Assembly (NCBI GenBank): GCA_951640165.1
Contig: OX621259.1
Location: 2,976,001 to 3,040,000 of the forward strand
DNA: 64,000 bases
Reading direction: 5' to 3'
Origin: Pseudoips prasinana
Lineage: Eukaryota; Arthropoda; Insecta; Lepidoptera; Nolidae
Made by a program: the position numbers and the translations under genes. Under the pieces are notes generated by a model that was not told the DNA's origin, ran no database searches, and was given only the letters and a program-made list of their open reading frames with translations. This document shows positions 1-12,048 of this stretch, piece by piece (position 1 is the first letter of the stretch; every line of letters starts with the position of its first letter).

Positions 1-25
1 CGTAGATTCTTTAGTGGTAAAATGA

Positions 26-904
26 GACAGGTTAGTAGAAAGTTTTAAGATATATTCCCAACTGAACATCGATATAAAAGTGTTAGACGAAAGTGATAAC
101 GAAAATTTCGATATAATCGAAGACAATTACTTGGATTGTTTAAGCGAGCTGAACCGGCGCATACGTGAGAGGTCGGGCAGTATCGCGGCAGCGTTGACCC
201 CTGGCGAGGGTGAACCAGGGCCTAAAGGGTTTAAAAGCCTACTTAAGCTAGTTATTCCAAAGTATGATGGCCAGGTCGGTGAATATTATAATTTCATTGA
301 AATTTTTACTAGTGTTGTGCATAATAATATTAATTTAAATGATTGTAAGAGATTTTATTACTTAAAGTCATTAGTACAAGGCGAAGCACTCTCAACTATC
401 TTGCATTTGAGTCTCACAGCTGAAAATTATAAAGAGGCATTAAACCTTTTAAAGGAAAGGTATGATAATAAGCCAAAGATAATAAATTTTCATATCTCTG
501 CACTATTGGATCTAGCTCCTATAACTAAATGTACGGCGGCTTCGCTCAGGCAGTTAGTTTCCCAAGTAAAACAGCACACTGGTACACTGAAAAACTTAAA
601 GGTTCCTGTGGAGCATTGGGATCATATCCTGATGACTATTTTACAACGCAAATTAGATACCTACTCACTCAAAGGTTTTTATGTTGAAAATCAGGGTCAA
701 GTTCCCACACTTAACATGTTTTTAACATTCGTAGATCAGCGGGCAGCTGCGCTTGAATCAACAAGCACAGACCTTCAGGGGCGAAGTGCAAGGAGTAATG
801 TGAAGTGTTTAGCGGTAACTAACTCACCCTCGGCCTCATGTAAGTTTTGCAAGCAATGTTGTAACAAATTATACCTATGCCCGCAGTTCAAACTTGCTAA
901 TGTT
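26..904 (+). pseudogene. BEL/Pao gag, N-terminal and capsid part (partial)
   Basis: The frame is open from 26 and continues into the insertion at 905. It encodes a gag-type polyprotein: an acidic start, a proline/glycine stretch, then the helical capsid-like core that holds the phrase AVLPKYDG-style pattern as VIPKYDGQVGEYYNFIEIF. It ends in the first Cys cluster CKFCKQCC with LYLCPQF. The true start is missing: a TGA at 23-25 closes this frame, while another frame is open just upstream, so a small frameshift near 45 is possible. The zinc-knuckle region resumes in frame at 4434 after the LINE insertion. Gag would package element RNA in cytoplasmic particles. Confidence 0.75.
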
Positions 905-931
905 ACTACATACATACATACATACATAGAC

Positions 932-3900
932 TCACGCCTGTTTCCCAGAGGGGTAGGCAGAGACAACGGATTTCCATTTGTCACGATCTTTGCATACTTC
1001 TTTTGCCTCGATTACTGACATTATATTCTTCATACATGCTCGCCGGTTTAGGGTACTTCTGACCTGCCCTTTCTTGAGAACATCTCCAATTTGGTCAGAG
1101 AATGTTCGACGTGGTCTTCCCCTTCCGGTTGTCCCATTCACACAGGCCAGGTATACTTCTTTTGTCAATCTTCTTTCATTCATCCTTTCTAAATGGCCAA
1201 ACCATCTCAGCATGCCTTTTTCAATCTTTGTGACTACATCCTCTTTCACACCACAACGCTCTCTTACATCAGTATTTCGAATTCTGTCTCTCAAAGTCAC
1301 ACCACACATACTTCTCAGAGCTCTCATTTCCACTGCATTTATTTTACTTTCATTCTTTTTCTGCCATACCCAACTTTCACTTCCATACATTAAAGTTGGC
1401 ACTAACACTCCATCGTGCACGGCTAGTCGAGCCTTCTTTGATACTTGCCGGCTACTCATAAAGGCGTGTAGTGCCCCATTCACTCTATTCCCCGCATTTA
1501 CTCTTCTAACAATATCTTTTTCATATTTCCCATCTCTCGTAAACAAAGTTCCCAAATATACAAACTCATTCACCTGTTCGACTTTCTCTCCTCCAATCAC
1601 AATATCACACGTTGTCGTGTATTCATCCCTCTCAAATACCATTACTTTCGTCTTACCTACATTCATTTTCATCCCTTTCCTTTCAAAAGCTTCATGCATA
1701 TTTGTTACCATCACCTGCAACTCGTCCGCAGATGATGCAAGTAGAACTTGATCATCAGCGTACAGCAGACATTTGATGAGTAACTCATTCATCCTTACAC
1801 CGCATTCACTTTCTTTCAAATCTTTTAAACAGCTATCCATGAATAGGTTAAACAACCACGGTGACGCTACACATCCCTGTCTAACACCCTTTTGGATGCT
1901 AAACCACTCGGTGTATGACCCGTTAATCCTCACGCAAGCTCTGGAATCCCTATAAAGAGATTTTAGTGCTTGAACAAGGTTGTCGTTCAACCCATACATG
2001 GACAGTACCGACCATAGTTCACTCCTCAACACTCTATCGTAGGCCTTTTTTAAGTCTACGAAGGCACAGTAAACCTTTTGGTTTTTGCCCAAAAACTTCT
2101 CTACTATGCTTCGCAGAGAAAAGACCTGATCCGTGCATCCCATTCCTTTCCGAAAACCTGCCTGTGCATCCCATATTTTCGCATCGGTTTCTTTCACAAC
2201 TCTTTCAACCAATACTTTTGCATACAACTTACCAACGACGCTGAGTAGACTAATGCCCCTATAGTTTTTACAGTCTTGCCGTGAGCCTTTCCCTTTGTAA
2301 AGAGGTACGATGACAGCCTTGCACCAATCACTTGGCACTTGGCCGGTGGTATAGCATAAATTGAATAGGCTGCACAGCTGACTCGCTATGACGCCATGTC
2401 CAGCCTTCAGCATCTCGGAAGTTATCCTGTCATACCCTGGTGACTTACCTGATTTCATACCCTTAATAGCTTTCACAATCTCATCCATACCAATTTCGTC
2501 TTTACATTTGTTCTCGTCTATACTTAGTGAACTACGTTCACTCTCTGTTACACCTCTTTCCTTCCAACGTTTTAACACGCATTCTTCCCCTTTCACTATA
2601 TTTCCATCTTGGTCTCGTATGGATTTCAGTTCTGAGGTTTGAGTTATGCCTCTTACTGATCTAACGGATTTCCAGAAAAACTTAATGTTCGTCTGAAAAT
2701 CCTTAGACAACCTTCTATCAAAATTATCCTTTTGTTCATTTTTCTTTTCATTCACCACATCCTTTACAATTCCTTTCATTTTCCTATAATCATTCCAGGC
2801 CCTTTCTATATCCTCATTCGTCGCCTTATGCATTCGTTCGTTTGCTCTGGTGGCTAGCCAGTCTAACCACGCTTTCTTCTTTTCACATACAACTTTTTGT
2901 ACACTTTTATCCCACCAAATATTCTTCATCTTTCTTCCTCTTCGTCTCTTTATTACACCACATACTTCACCAGCTACACTCACCACACCTTCTTTGACTA
3001 CCTTCCATAGCTCTTCTACTTCTCTTATGTCTTCAGATCCCTCAAACTTCTCAACCAACTTACTTTTGTACTCATCTGCCACTTCTTCCTCTTGCAGTTC
3101 CTCTACTTTTATTCTCTCAAGTACACTTTTAGTCTCAGGGATTCGGTGGCGCCATCCTTTGAATAGACCACTTATTCGGCTAATTACCAGAAAGTGGTCT
3201 GTATGGATTGCGGTCCCACGATAGACTCTTGTGTCTAGAACATTCTTTCTCAGTCTTTCATCTACAATCACGAAGTCAATCATACTCTTTCTCACATTTT
3301 TCCTCTCTCGTGTAAACGTATGGATTCTTTTATGTTCAAACATAGTATTTGTAACACAAAGACCCCATTCCAAACATATCTCAAGCAGACTGTACCCATT
3401 CTCATTCTCACTTTCGTCACCGAATTGACCTAGTACTCTTTCAAAACCATCACGTTTTACCCCAACCCATCCATTAAAATCACCTAACATTATTACTCTT
3501 TCATTATACTGACTTAACCGCAACACATCTCTCAGGGTCTCCCAGAATGCCTTTCTTTCCTCTTGTTCTCGCTGTATTACAACTGCACCCATATCTACAG
3601 GAGCGTACACTCCTACTAGGAAGATACGGGTCATACCAACTTTCATTCTCAACCACATTACTCTTGCATTCACGCATTCGAACTCAGTCACACACTCAGA
3701 CATACTTGTGGAAAGAATGAGACCCACACCTTGGCAACCTCTGGTGGTGTTCGGTACTCCAGACCAATATGCCGTGTATTGTCCGTGTGTTGTAGTATCA
3801 CACCCTTTCCGCTTCGTCTCATTCACACACAACACATCGATCCGCTTTTCACTCATCAGCTGACATACTTCGTCCATCTTACCTTCTATTCCTCCTCCCA

Positions 3901-4054
3901 CATTCAACGTAGCAAAACGGCTCTCCGTTGGCCACTTTTCGCCTCTCCGGGAAACGAGACGTGACGGGTGGCGGACCACGTCGCCGCCATTTGAACGATT
4001 AAAATGAATTATAACCATTGCGTTCCCACGAGTATTAGGGACTAAACGGTCCAC
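932..4054 (-). CDS. Endonuclease-reverse transcriptase of LINE A, intact frame
   Basis: A 1040-codon frame with no stop, rare in this window. It starts with a possible GTG at 4054; the first ATG is 12 codons in. Residues about 45-290 form an APE-type endonuclease ([34 protein letters not shown]). Residues about 530-800 form the reverse transcriptase ([51 protein letters not shown]). The tail has the GHLERM and GRGRPRRT patterns common in RTE-like LINE C-termini. The product would nick the target and reverse-transcribe the element RNA there. No separate ORF1 is visible. It resembles proteins usually annotated as lepidopteran RTE endonuclease-reverse transcriptases. Confidence 0.85.
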   Translation of the reverse strand: MDRLVPNTRGNAMVIIHFNRSNGGDVVRHPSRLVSRRGEKWPTESRFATLNVGGGIEGKMDEVCQLMSEKRIDVLCVNETKRKGCDTTTHGQYTAYWSGVPNTTRGCQGVGLILSTSMSECVTEFECVNARVMWLRMKVGMTRIFLVGVYAPVDMGAVVIQREQEERKAFWETLRDVLRLSQYNERVIMLGDFNGWVGVKRDGFERVLGQFGDESENENGYSLLEICLEWGLCVTNTMFEHKRIHTFTRERKNVRKSMIDFVIVDERLRKNVLDTRVYRGTAIHTDHFLVISRISGLFKGWRHRIPETKSVLERIKVEELQEEEVADEYKSKLVEKFEGSEDIREVEELWKVVKEGVVSVAGEVCGVIKRRRGRKMKNIWWDKSVQKVVCEKKKAWLDWLATRANERMHKATNEDIERAWNDYRKMKGIVKDVVNEKKNEQKDNFDRRLSKDFQTNIKFFWKSVRSVRGITQTSELKSIRDQDGNIVKGEECVLKRWKERGVTESERSSLSIDENKCKDEIGMDEIVKAIKGMKSGKSPGYDRITSEMLKAGHGVIASQLCSLFNLCYTTGQVPSDWCKAVIVPLYKGKGSRQDCKNYRGISLLSVVGKLYAKVLVERVVKETDAKIWDAQAGFRKGMGCTDQVFSLRSIVEKFLGKNQKVYCAFVDLKKAYDRVLRSELWSVLSMYGLNDNLVQALKSLYRDSRACVRINGSYTEWFSIQKGVRQGCVASPWLFNLFMDSCLKDLKESECGVRMNELLIKCLLYADDQVLLASSADELQVMVTNMHEAFERKGMKMNVGKTKVMVFERDEYTTTCDIVIGGEKVEQVNEFVYLGTLFTRDGKYEKDIVRRVNAGNRVNGALHAFMSSRQVSKKARLAVHDGVLVPTLMYGSESWVWQKKNESKINAVEMRALRSMCGVTLRDRIRNTDVRERCGVKEDVVTKIEKGMLRWFGHLERMNERRLTKEVYLACVNGTTGRGRPRRTFSDQIGDVLKKGQVRSTLNRRACMKNIMSVIEAKEVCKDRDKWKSVVSAYPSGKQA

Positions 4055-4433
4055 CCTCGCAGAGCCCTATACGGGGGTAAGGCGGATCCATGCTGTGTCC
4101 TATGACCGCCAACATAGACACCCTCCGTTATCGACCAGAATACCCTCTGGCCAAGGATCCCTCAGCACGGGTCGGATAACACCTTGGATCGGGGTTTTGT
4201 TTCAGGTATGCTCCCTCGGACTAAATAGCTCACTTGTGCTCGTCCCCTGCGTCTCGGTGAGCGTACAGTAAGCCAGCTAACTCGGCCTGTGAGCGCCGCC
4301 GTTGGTATGCATAATTATGCCTACTCTTCCGCCGCCGCTCTAAGTTACTATCCTGTACTGATAGTAACTATGCTATCGTAGGCCTCTGATGAATCCTAAG
4401 ATTCTAGAGCCCCCGATAGAGGCAGTTTAAGGT
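4055..4433 (-). other. 5' leader of LINE A, GC-richer, structured
   Basis: No coding frame is supported. The stretch is richer in G+C than its surroundings and contains a hairpin at 4344-4368 (stem GTTACTATC with GATAGTAAC, 7-nt loop). LINE leaders often hold an internal promoter or a self-cleaving ribozyme, but I cannot prove either here. Confidence 0.5.
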
Positions 4434-5097
4434 CATGATAGGCTAAAATTTGTTAAACAGAATAATTTATGTAAGCTATGTTTAAATGGTCACAAAGGTG
4501 CCTGCAAATTTAAATTTAAATGTTCTACCTGTAAAAAAAGGCATAGTAGCCTATTGCATGATGCTATATCATCAGATACCCATGTATCAAATGCAGGAAT
4601 AGAGGAAAGGCATGACACTGATTCAGTAGTTTTATTAGCCAGGCATGGTGACAATGTTTTACTGCCCACTGTTAAGGTAAAATTATTTAAAAAAGACGGT
4701 TCAACTATGTTTGTCCGCGCATTACTAGACTCTGGTAGTCAAGTTTCATTTGTATTGTCAGAGATTGCTGACACAATTAATTGCAAATTACATCCTGTTA
4801 ATACTATTATACAGGGTGTTGGCGATGGTGAGCAAAAGGTTGCTTACAATGCTGAGTTTAATATGTCTTCATTGAATGACAGTTTTAAAACTTCAATTAC
4901 CTGTTGTATAGTCAATAATATTACTTGCAACTTGCCACAATTTAATGTGGATTTACAAGGCTTAAACTTACCTTCTTATGTAAGGTTAGCAGATCAAGAT
5001 TTCCACAAATCACAAAAAATATGCTTGCTTTTAGGCTGCAATATATTCTTTAAACTATTATTGCGTTAGCAAATACCACTTATGCCAGGTAGCTTAT
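4434..5097 (+). pseudogene. BEL gag zinc knuckle and aspartic protease
   Basis: The frame resumes with the second Cys/His region (LCKLCLNGHKGACKF, then CSTCKKRHSSLLH) that ends BEL gag proteins. It then enters a retropepsin with the active-site stretch ALLDSGSQVSFV and the downstream LLLGCNIFF. A TAG at 5067-5069 interrupts the frame, but the same frame continues to 5097 with BEL-like sequence. The protease would cut the Gag-Pol polyprotein. At 5091-5097 the sequence AGCTTAT is the left target duplication of the next insertion. Confidence 0.8.
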
Positions 5098-5350
5098 TTT
5101 TTTTTTTTTTTTTTTTTTTTTTATTAGGTTCACTAAACTGGCCAACGCACTTTGTACAATTTAAAGAACATTAAACAAATAAAGCTAAAGTGTTTGGCCT
5201 TCTAGAAGTGAACACAGCATGCATTAAACAAAAAGAAAGCTTACAGTTGGGTTACATCATAGTCACTTAAAATTGAAATTAATATTAGAAATATAATAAT
5301 ACAAAAATTAAAATTAACAAAGCAATAAAACCTAGTTGCAGTAATTTACA

Positions 5351-6333
5351 TCACTTATGATTAAATTTCTTAAGTAAGAACAGTCTCAACGAATGAGCAG
5401 ACGAACCAAAAATATCAATTTGGTTGCAAAAGTTGTTGTAAGCTGAACACATTCGGTACAACGGCGAGTGCTGACTGTAGTTGGTACGGCAAAGAGGCAA
5501 ATTGAAAGTCTTCATATTATGGATACGGCTACACAAGCGTGGTACATTGAAGTTTAATTTTCCTAGTAAAGATGGACTATCTAGTTTTCTAGTAATCAAT
5601 TTATGCAAAAACAGGATGTCGGCGATATTCCTTCTATGCTCCAGTGACAAAAGTTTAAAGTATGACAGTCTAGAGTTATAAGACGTTAGATTACGGCAGA
5701 GATTGTGTGTATAAGTTAAACTGTACAAAAAGTGTTTCTGAAGTTTTTCTAGACGGCTAATATGAATCGTATAGGAGGGGCTCCATATCTGACTACAGTA
5801 TTCAAGAAGTGATCGCACATAGCAGTTGTAAAGGAGAATTGGAATTTCGTAGTCTTTAAAGTATTTGGTTTGACGAATAACGAAACCAGCCAAACGGGCA
5901 CCACTACTTGCGATTCCGTTTATGTGTTCTCGGAAATCTAACTTACTGTCAACCACGACACCCAGATCACGTATACTCGACACTTCGGTGATTTGTCTAT
6001 TAGACATATAGTAAGTGGCAGGCATTGGATCGCGTTTACGTGTGAATTTAATGTGAAAGCATTTAGAAATATTTATGGTCATTCCGTTTAAGGAGCACCA
6101 ATGATTTATTGCGTTAACGTCTTCTTGAAGGGAGTTGATGTCACTGCGATTTAAAATTGCTCGGTATAACTTTAGATCATCAGCAAACATTTGGTATTCG
6201 GATGTTATGGCTGAGCATAAGTCGTTAACATAAACCAAGAAAAACAGGGGTCCTAAATGTAACCCCTGGGGCACACCAGATGGCACCAATCTAGCTACAG
6301 ATTTATAGCCCCTGATTTTTACCAGTTGAGACC
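5351..6333 (-). pseudogene. LINE B reverse transcriptase, C-terminal half
   Basis: The frame begins at the GVPQG motif (VPSGVPQGLHLGPLFF), continues through FADDLKLY, the catalytic aspartate pair, then GVVVDSKL and the thumb and C-terminal region ending in LLKKFNHK. It is the downstream continuation of the piece at 8197-8759, interrupted by a LINE at 6340-8190. Residues just before VPSG (VKIRGYKSVARL) are the usual lead-in to this motif, so the boundary is well placed. It is followed by a noncoding 3' UTR and the T-run of the tail. Confidence 0.85.
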
Positions 6334-6339
6334 TATTTT

Positions 6340-8190
6340 TTTTTTTTTTTATTTATTTATTTATTAACTCTTTCAAATAAAACATAAAAAATAGACATTG
6401 TCTCACAAAACCGTATAAACGGTTTGTCTGTGAGAACCATCGAGTCACAATTTTAAACTGGTATACAGTAGACCATACAAAATACAGTGAAAAATCAAAC
6501 CATACATCTTATGTAAAATTAAATTAATTTTAAATATTCATTTATACTTACATTTAGAGACTTTCTAGTAAATAGTGTCTTAAAGTTTTCATAAATTTTC
6601 CTTTTATTGGTTCATTCCTTATACTCATTGGCAAGGTGTTAAGAAGGTAAGGTATACGTTTCTGTAAGGTTCTATCTCCATAGTAATTACCTACTTTAGG
6701 AACCTCAAACTTACGTTGACTTATGGACCTAGTGCCTTTGTTGTGTGCCATTACTGGGTAACGCTCCCAACTGCCATGACTATTAGTGAGAAGTATATAT
6801 TTATGTTTTAAACTGACTGGAAGAATTTTACATATTTTAAATAACTTTGAATAATCACCCTTACAGGCTCTTTTTTGTTGTTTGCTAACCAATAGTTGTA
6901 AGAATCTAATCTGTAGTTCTTCAAATTTTTGTACATAGCTTTTAAAAGTGAGTCCATAGCAGTCGAGGGCGTAACCCAGTATGGAGTCCACCAATGACAA
7001 ATATAGACACCTCAGGGTACTAGTAGGAACCTTGAAGCTTAGATGGTGGAATTTACCTAATAGTATTCGTAATTTGTTACATAAGTGGTCTATATGATTT
7101 TTCCATGAGAAATTCTCATCAACCTTCAATCCAAGGTACGTTACGCATGTATCTTTTTCTATAGGTTTGCATCTACATTTATCAAATTTATTGTGAATAC
7201 ATTCAAAACTGTGTGTATAAATGGGTGGAGACATGTCGGGCGGAATTATATAAGGGGAATGAATGATTAAATGTTTGGTTTTTTCCGCATTGAGAACTAT
7301 GCCATTGTCATGCGACCATTTAACCACCGCATCCACGTCTTGTTGTACGAGGCGACAAGTCTCGGCGAGGTCAGTACCGGCTTTCAGGGCGCAAAGGTCG
7401 TCTGCGAACATATACGTCGAGCAGTGCTGCAGCACGCCACACAGACTATTGACATGCATCAAATAGCATATCGGAGCACACCCCGCCCCCTGCGGAACCC
7501 CGCAGCGCACCTGCCTCGCGTCGCCGTACGTATCGCCTAGCCTTACGCGGTACTGTCGCTCGCTAAAGTAATCTCGGAACCATTTATTTAAGGGTTTGTT
7601 CACACCACACTCCTCCATCGCGTTTAATAGTGTTTTAAATTCTAATGTATTGAACGCTTTCTCATAGTCGAAAAATACAGCAACTATAAATTTTTTGTCA
7701 TTTAGATGGTTATTTATTTCGTTAGAAAATTCTGATAAAAGACTGTATGTACCTTTTTCTTTCTGAAATCCATGTTGACTTTCATTAATTATTTTATTTT
7801 TTTGCAAATAATGTCCTAATTGGTTTACAATACACTTTTCCAGTATTTTTTCTATACTTGATAGTATTGCAATAGGTCTATAATTTGAAAACACTTTTCG
7901 ATCTCCCTTTTTATAAATTGGGCGCACTATTGCCTCTTTTAACTTACTCGGACATATATAGTTTTTGACGCACAAGTTGACTAGATGGGCGAGCACTGGA
8001 CTTACTTTATTTACTATAAATTTGAGATCAGTCATACGCACGAGATCACTACCGGGTGATTTTTTTGCATTCATACCTATAATGACACGTTTGACATACT
8101 GGCTAGATACTGGTTGCCATCTCATACATACATTGTTTTCTTTTACATAAGAAATTCTATCTACCCATTTATCACCACAGACATGCTTAA
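6340..8190 (-). mobile_element. 5'-truncated CR1-like LINE (LINE C) inside LINE B
   Basis: Minus-strand insert with an A-rich tail (T-run and TTTA repeats at about 6340-6363) and a 5' end cut at 8190. TATTTT at 6334-6339 and 8191-8196 is the likely target duplication, though it merges with the tail. The LINE B reverse transcriptase resumes on either side. 5' truncation is the usual result of incomplete target-primed reverse transcription. Confidence 0.8.
6554..8190 (-). pseudogene. LINE C reverse transcriptase (5'-truncated)
   Basis: An uninterrupted frame runs from the truncation point to 6554, over 540 codons with no stop. It covers the reverse transcriptase: KKSPGSDLVRM, PIYKKGDRKVFSNYRPIAIL, QHGFQKEKGT, VFFDYEKAFN, CGVPQGAGCAPICY, YMFADDLCAL, VTYLGLKVDENFSW and a C-terminal region ending TLRHYLLESL. 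FADD at the active site is a common CR1-group variant. The endonuclease and ORF1 are missing. The lack of stops suggests a fairly young insertion. Confidence 0.85.
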
Positions 8191-8196
8191 TATTTT

Positions 8197-8759
8197 GACG
8201 AGGTAGGATTCACACCATCTTAATAGCGAGCCACAAATCCCAGCATGGGCCAACTTTTGTATGAGTAGGCTATGATCAACCACGTCAAAGGCCTTAGAGA
8301 AATCTGTATATATAGCATGTACTTCCGTTTTGGCTTCAACTGCTTCGTAAATAGTAGTAACGTAATGTAGGAGATTTGTAGCCGTTGATCTGCCTGGTAA
8401 AAATCCGTGCTGATTACTATTGAGAATGGGTTTTAGGTGAAAGAGAAGTCTTGCTTGAATCAATTTTTCGAACACTTTCCCTATGGCAGATAAAATTGAG
8501 ATGGGCCTGTAGTTTGTGACATCACTTTGATCCTTTTTTGTGTATAGGGGTGATGTGCGCGAGCTTCCACTTAGTAGGAAAGGTTCCGCAGGAGAGGGAC
8601 CAATTAAAAATGTGGTACAGTGGTTCAACTAGTTGCTCCGAACAATTTCGTAGCAATATTGGTGAGATACAATCAGGGCCTGGCCCTTTGTTTACATTTA
8701 ATGATTTGAGGGCTCTTAGATTATCTCTTCTGGAAATGTGACATGAACCTAGCGATTCC
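8197..8759 (-). pseudogene. LINE B reverse transcriptase, N-terminal half, frameshifted
   Basis: This part of the LINE B RT carries NVNKGPGPD, then PTKWKLAHITPI, the NYRPISILSAIGKVFEKL core, HGFLPGRSTATNLL and YTDFSKAFDVVDH. A single frameshift lies near 8535 between the two halves of the NYRPI block. The upstream side joins the endonuclease/linker piece at 12789 in frame once the LINE at 8767-12781 is discounted. The downstream side is broken at 8191-8196 by LINE C. Confidence 0.8.
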
Positions 8760-9096
8760 GAATAATTTTATTTATTTTTTTTTTTATTTAAAACTTTTGC
8801 ACATGGATGTACAGAGGCGGACTTAATGCCGGAGGCATTCTCTACCAGTCTACCTTAGGGTGATGCAGAGAAAACTAAAGTAGGTGCACTTAACACGTCG
8901 TGTGTGGAGGTGATAAATCTTATACTTAAAAATTACAATAAAAATAGTTACATAAACTACATAAATTAAAACTAGAATATAATAATATATATTTATAAAA
9001 TAATAAACATATATACATAAATATACATACATATACATAAATATACATACATAGACATAAATATATACCTAGAGAAAAGTTTATAATAGAAAAGAG

Positions 9097-12048
9097 CTAT
9101 TGGGCTGATTCTGCCATATTTTTCATAATATGTTCCCGGATTTTCTTTTTAAAAGAAAAGCTACTCTTTGCCATCCTGATCTCAGTAGGTAGAGAGTTCC
9201 AAAGAAGAATGGATTGAACAAAAAAGGAAGAATGGATGAAATCAGAACGATGAGGTGGGCATTAAAGAAGACGATTGTGAGAAGAGCGAAGATTTTTGGA
9301 ATGATTGTTATGAAGATATTGGAATTGAGAAGTTAAGTATAGAGGAGAAGAAGGCGAGTGTAGAAGAGAAAATAAGGTAGTTAAGGCTCTCATCGTTCTG
9401 CGCTGACGAATAGGGAACCACTTTAGCTGAGCTCGGTAGTCACTCACATGGTCATATTTACGAAGATTGAATATGAATCGAATGCAGTTATTAAGAAGTC
9501 GGTCAAGTTTATTGAGGTGATCTGCATTCAGGTCAAAGTAGCACACATCACCATAGTCAATTATAGGAAAGATTAAGGCTTGCACGAGCATTACTTTTGT
9601 TTTTGAGGGCAGGAAGTATTTGAGGCGATAAAGACTCCGCAGAACACTTGTGACCCTCTGACATACATTAGAAACCTGGTTCTGCCAACTAAATGCTGTG
9701 TCGATGTGCATGCCAAGATTTTTTACACATCGGCTGATGGGTATAGTTGATTGGTTAAAAATTATAGGTGGCAGATTGTGGATGTCAACTCGGCTCATCA
9801 TACGAGAACTACCCACGATGATGGCTTGGCATTTAGCTGGGTTTACAGTGACACCGAACCTATTCGACCAGTTTTTTATAAATTCTAAGTCCAGATTAAC
9901 TTTATTGATCGCTTCTGACAAACTGTCTATGCTCGCATGTGTATACAGTTGTAGGTCATCGGCGTAAAGATGATACGCACTCTGAAGATCATTCGTTAAG
10001 AGGTTTATAAAAACAGAGAATAAAAGAGGAGAGAGAATACCGCCTTGAGGAACGCCAGTGTCAAGGTAATACCAGTTCGATGAGGCTTCACCGACGCGTA
10101 CCGATTGCTGGCGCCCTCGAAGATAAGAGGAAAACCATTCCAGCGCGTTGTCCGAGACCATAAGATAAGAAAGGATGGATAACAGGATATCGTGACTGAC
10201 GGTATTAAAAGCATTAGAAAAGTCTACCAAAACCATCACTGTGACTTTGGTATCCTCCATAGCAGTCCTAATATCGCCAGTCACTTTGAGGAGAGCAGTG
10301 GAAGTACTGTGGCCACGCCTGAACCCAGATTGTAGCGGGCTAATTAGGCTGTTGGCAAGTATGAAATTTGAGAACTGTTTATGGACACAGGACTCCAGTA
10401 CTTTAGATAGAAAAGGAAGGATTGAAATAGGACGATAGTGAGTGGGTAGAGAGGGATTAGAGGTCTTAGGGAGAGGATGGACGTAGGCTTTACGCCATGT
10501 GGAGGGAAATGATCCGGAATCGAGGGAGAAGTTTACAACGTGACAGATCACAGGGAGGAGGTGATCTAATATTGCTGTGATCATGCGGCGACTGATACAA
10601 TCACAGCCAACTGCACTGGATTTTATGGAAAGGATTATCTTCTTGATCTCATTCAAATCGACTGGAGAAAAAGAAAACTGTTTAACGTTGGGGCGCGTTA
10701 GACCATTTACATAGGCGATTGTTTGCATTATGGTGAGGTGATCTACGGATGAAGTAGTGGTGAAATGACGATTAAGATCATCTAAACCAATGGAGCTAGG
10801 AAGGTCTAAATTCCGCGACTTGCCGATACCTAAAGTTCCGAGGACTTTCCAGATACCAGCAGGAGTTGATGAGGATATACTTTCGCAAATATGACGGCGT
10901 TTAGCATTACGTATCATCAGGTTACACCGATTCCTAGCAATCTTAAAGAGGTTCCAATTGAGATCAGATCGGTCCCTTTTAAATTTACGAAATGCAAGGT
11001 CCCGACGCCGCATTGCCATCTTAACCATGGTTGTCATCCAAGGCGCTGGAGGACGCTTAAATTTAACTTTTCTAACCGGAGCATGGACGTTATAAAGTTT
11101 AGTGATGGTATCATTGAGCACATGGACCTTTTCGTCTATGGTTAGAGCTTCCGTCAAAGGCAACCAGTCAATTTCCGACGCATCCTTACATAATTTATCG
11201 ACATTCATCCTAGCAAAGGAACGCACGTGCAACACCTTAGGTTTAGGCTTAGGGGGTTTCAGGGTGTAGGATAGGTAAATAAGATCGTGACGGGAAAATC
11301 CAGTAGCTTCATGTTGCCCATGAGAAGAAACTAAGGAAGGGTTAGAGGTAAGGATAAGGTCGAGCCAAGTATCTTCGCCGTTGATATTGTGGTGAGTAGC
11401 TTGGAGAGGCAGAACATGCAAGCTACTTGACTCAACAATTTGTAGGAGTTTACGAGAGCGAGGGGAGTTGTGAGCGAGGAGGTTGGTGTTGAAATCTCCC
11501 ATGATAATGTGATGAGAATACTCCGAACCCATAGATTCCAGTACCAAGTCGAAATCGGTGAAGTAGTCAGCATTTGGGGGACAATAAACCACACCAATAA
11601 TAATTTTGGACCCTTTGAGGCATACTTCAAGAAATAGATACTCAGCAGAAACGGAATTATTGTTCGTTGAAGTAGATAAAATCTTAAAGACAAGGTCACT
11701 TCTCAAATAAATTGCAACGCCACCCCCTCCCTTACCAATTCGATCATTCCGGATGAGAATATACCCGGGGAGAGGATACGTTGTCGAAAGTAGGGGAGGT
11801 TTGAGCCAGCTTTCAGATATCAGGATGGCATGGATGTTACTGTCAGTGAACGCATTTAAACATTCAGAATAATGGCTTGGAATACTCTGAGCATTTATAT
11901 GGCAAACGTTTAATTGATTCACAATGTTTTGATTAAATGTCAGTTGCAGAAAATCCCCGAGTGTATCGCTGAACGAGCAAAAGCTATCGTTTGCAGATGT
12001 TGAGGAATCATAGGCAGAATAAAATGAATCATCAGAATCACTAGGCAT
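9097..12048 (-). pseudogene. LINE D endonuclease-reverse transcriptase, one nonsense codon
   Basis: The start is an ATG at 12048. The N-terminus is a short Ser/Asp-rich leader. The APE endonuclease follows (LNVCHINAQSIPSHYSE, ISESWLKPP, GGGGVAIYLRSD, GVVYCPPN, IIMGDFNTN, GFSRHDLIY). The reverse transcriptase has SAVGCDCISRRMI, HYRPISILPFLSKVLE, QSGFRRGHSTSTALL, VLVDFSNAFNTV, TGVPQGGILSPLLF and YHLYADDLQLY. A TAA at 9262-9264 is the only in-frame stop before a natural end at 9097, and the sequence beyond it is still typical LINE C-terminus (ILLWNSLPTEIRM). One change has therefore disabled an otherwise full frame of 983 codons. Confidence 0.88.

Larger units (their letters stand above)
905..4433 (-). 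mobile_element. RTE-like LINE inserted in BEL gag (LINE A)
   Basis: This minus-strand non-LTR element has a single long EN-RT frame, a roughly 380-bp 5' leader and a 3' end made of a short ATGT-type microsatellite (905-929 on the plus strand) in place of poly(A). Microsatellite tails are typical of RTE-like elements. The BEL gag codons on the two sides (up to 904 and from 4434) fit together in frame, which fixes the boundaries to within a few bases. Any target duplication is at most 2-3 bp. A 57-bp copy of this element's 3' end lies at 37195-37251. Confidence 0.8.

Noticed and set aside
978..3964. Long plus-strand frames opposite LINE A
   Set aside because: They are low-complexity shadows of the intact minus-strand EN-RT frame and carry no motif.
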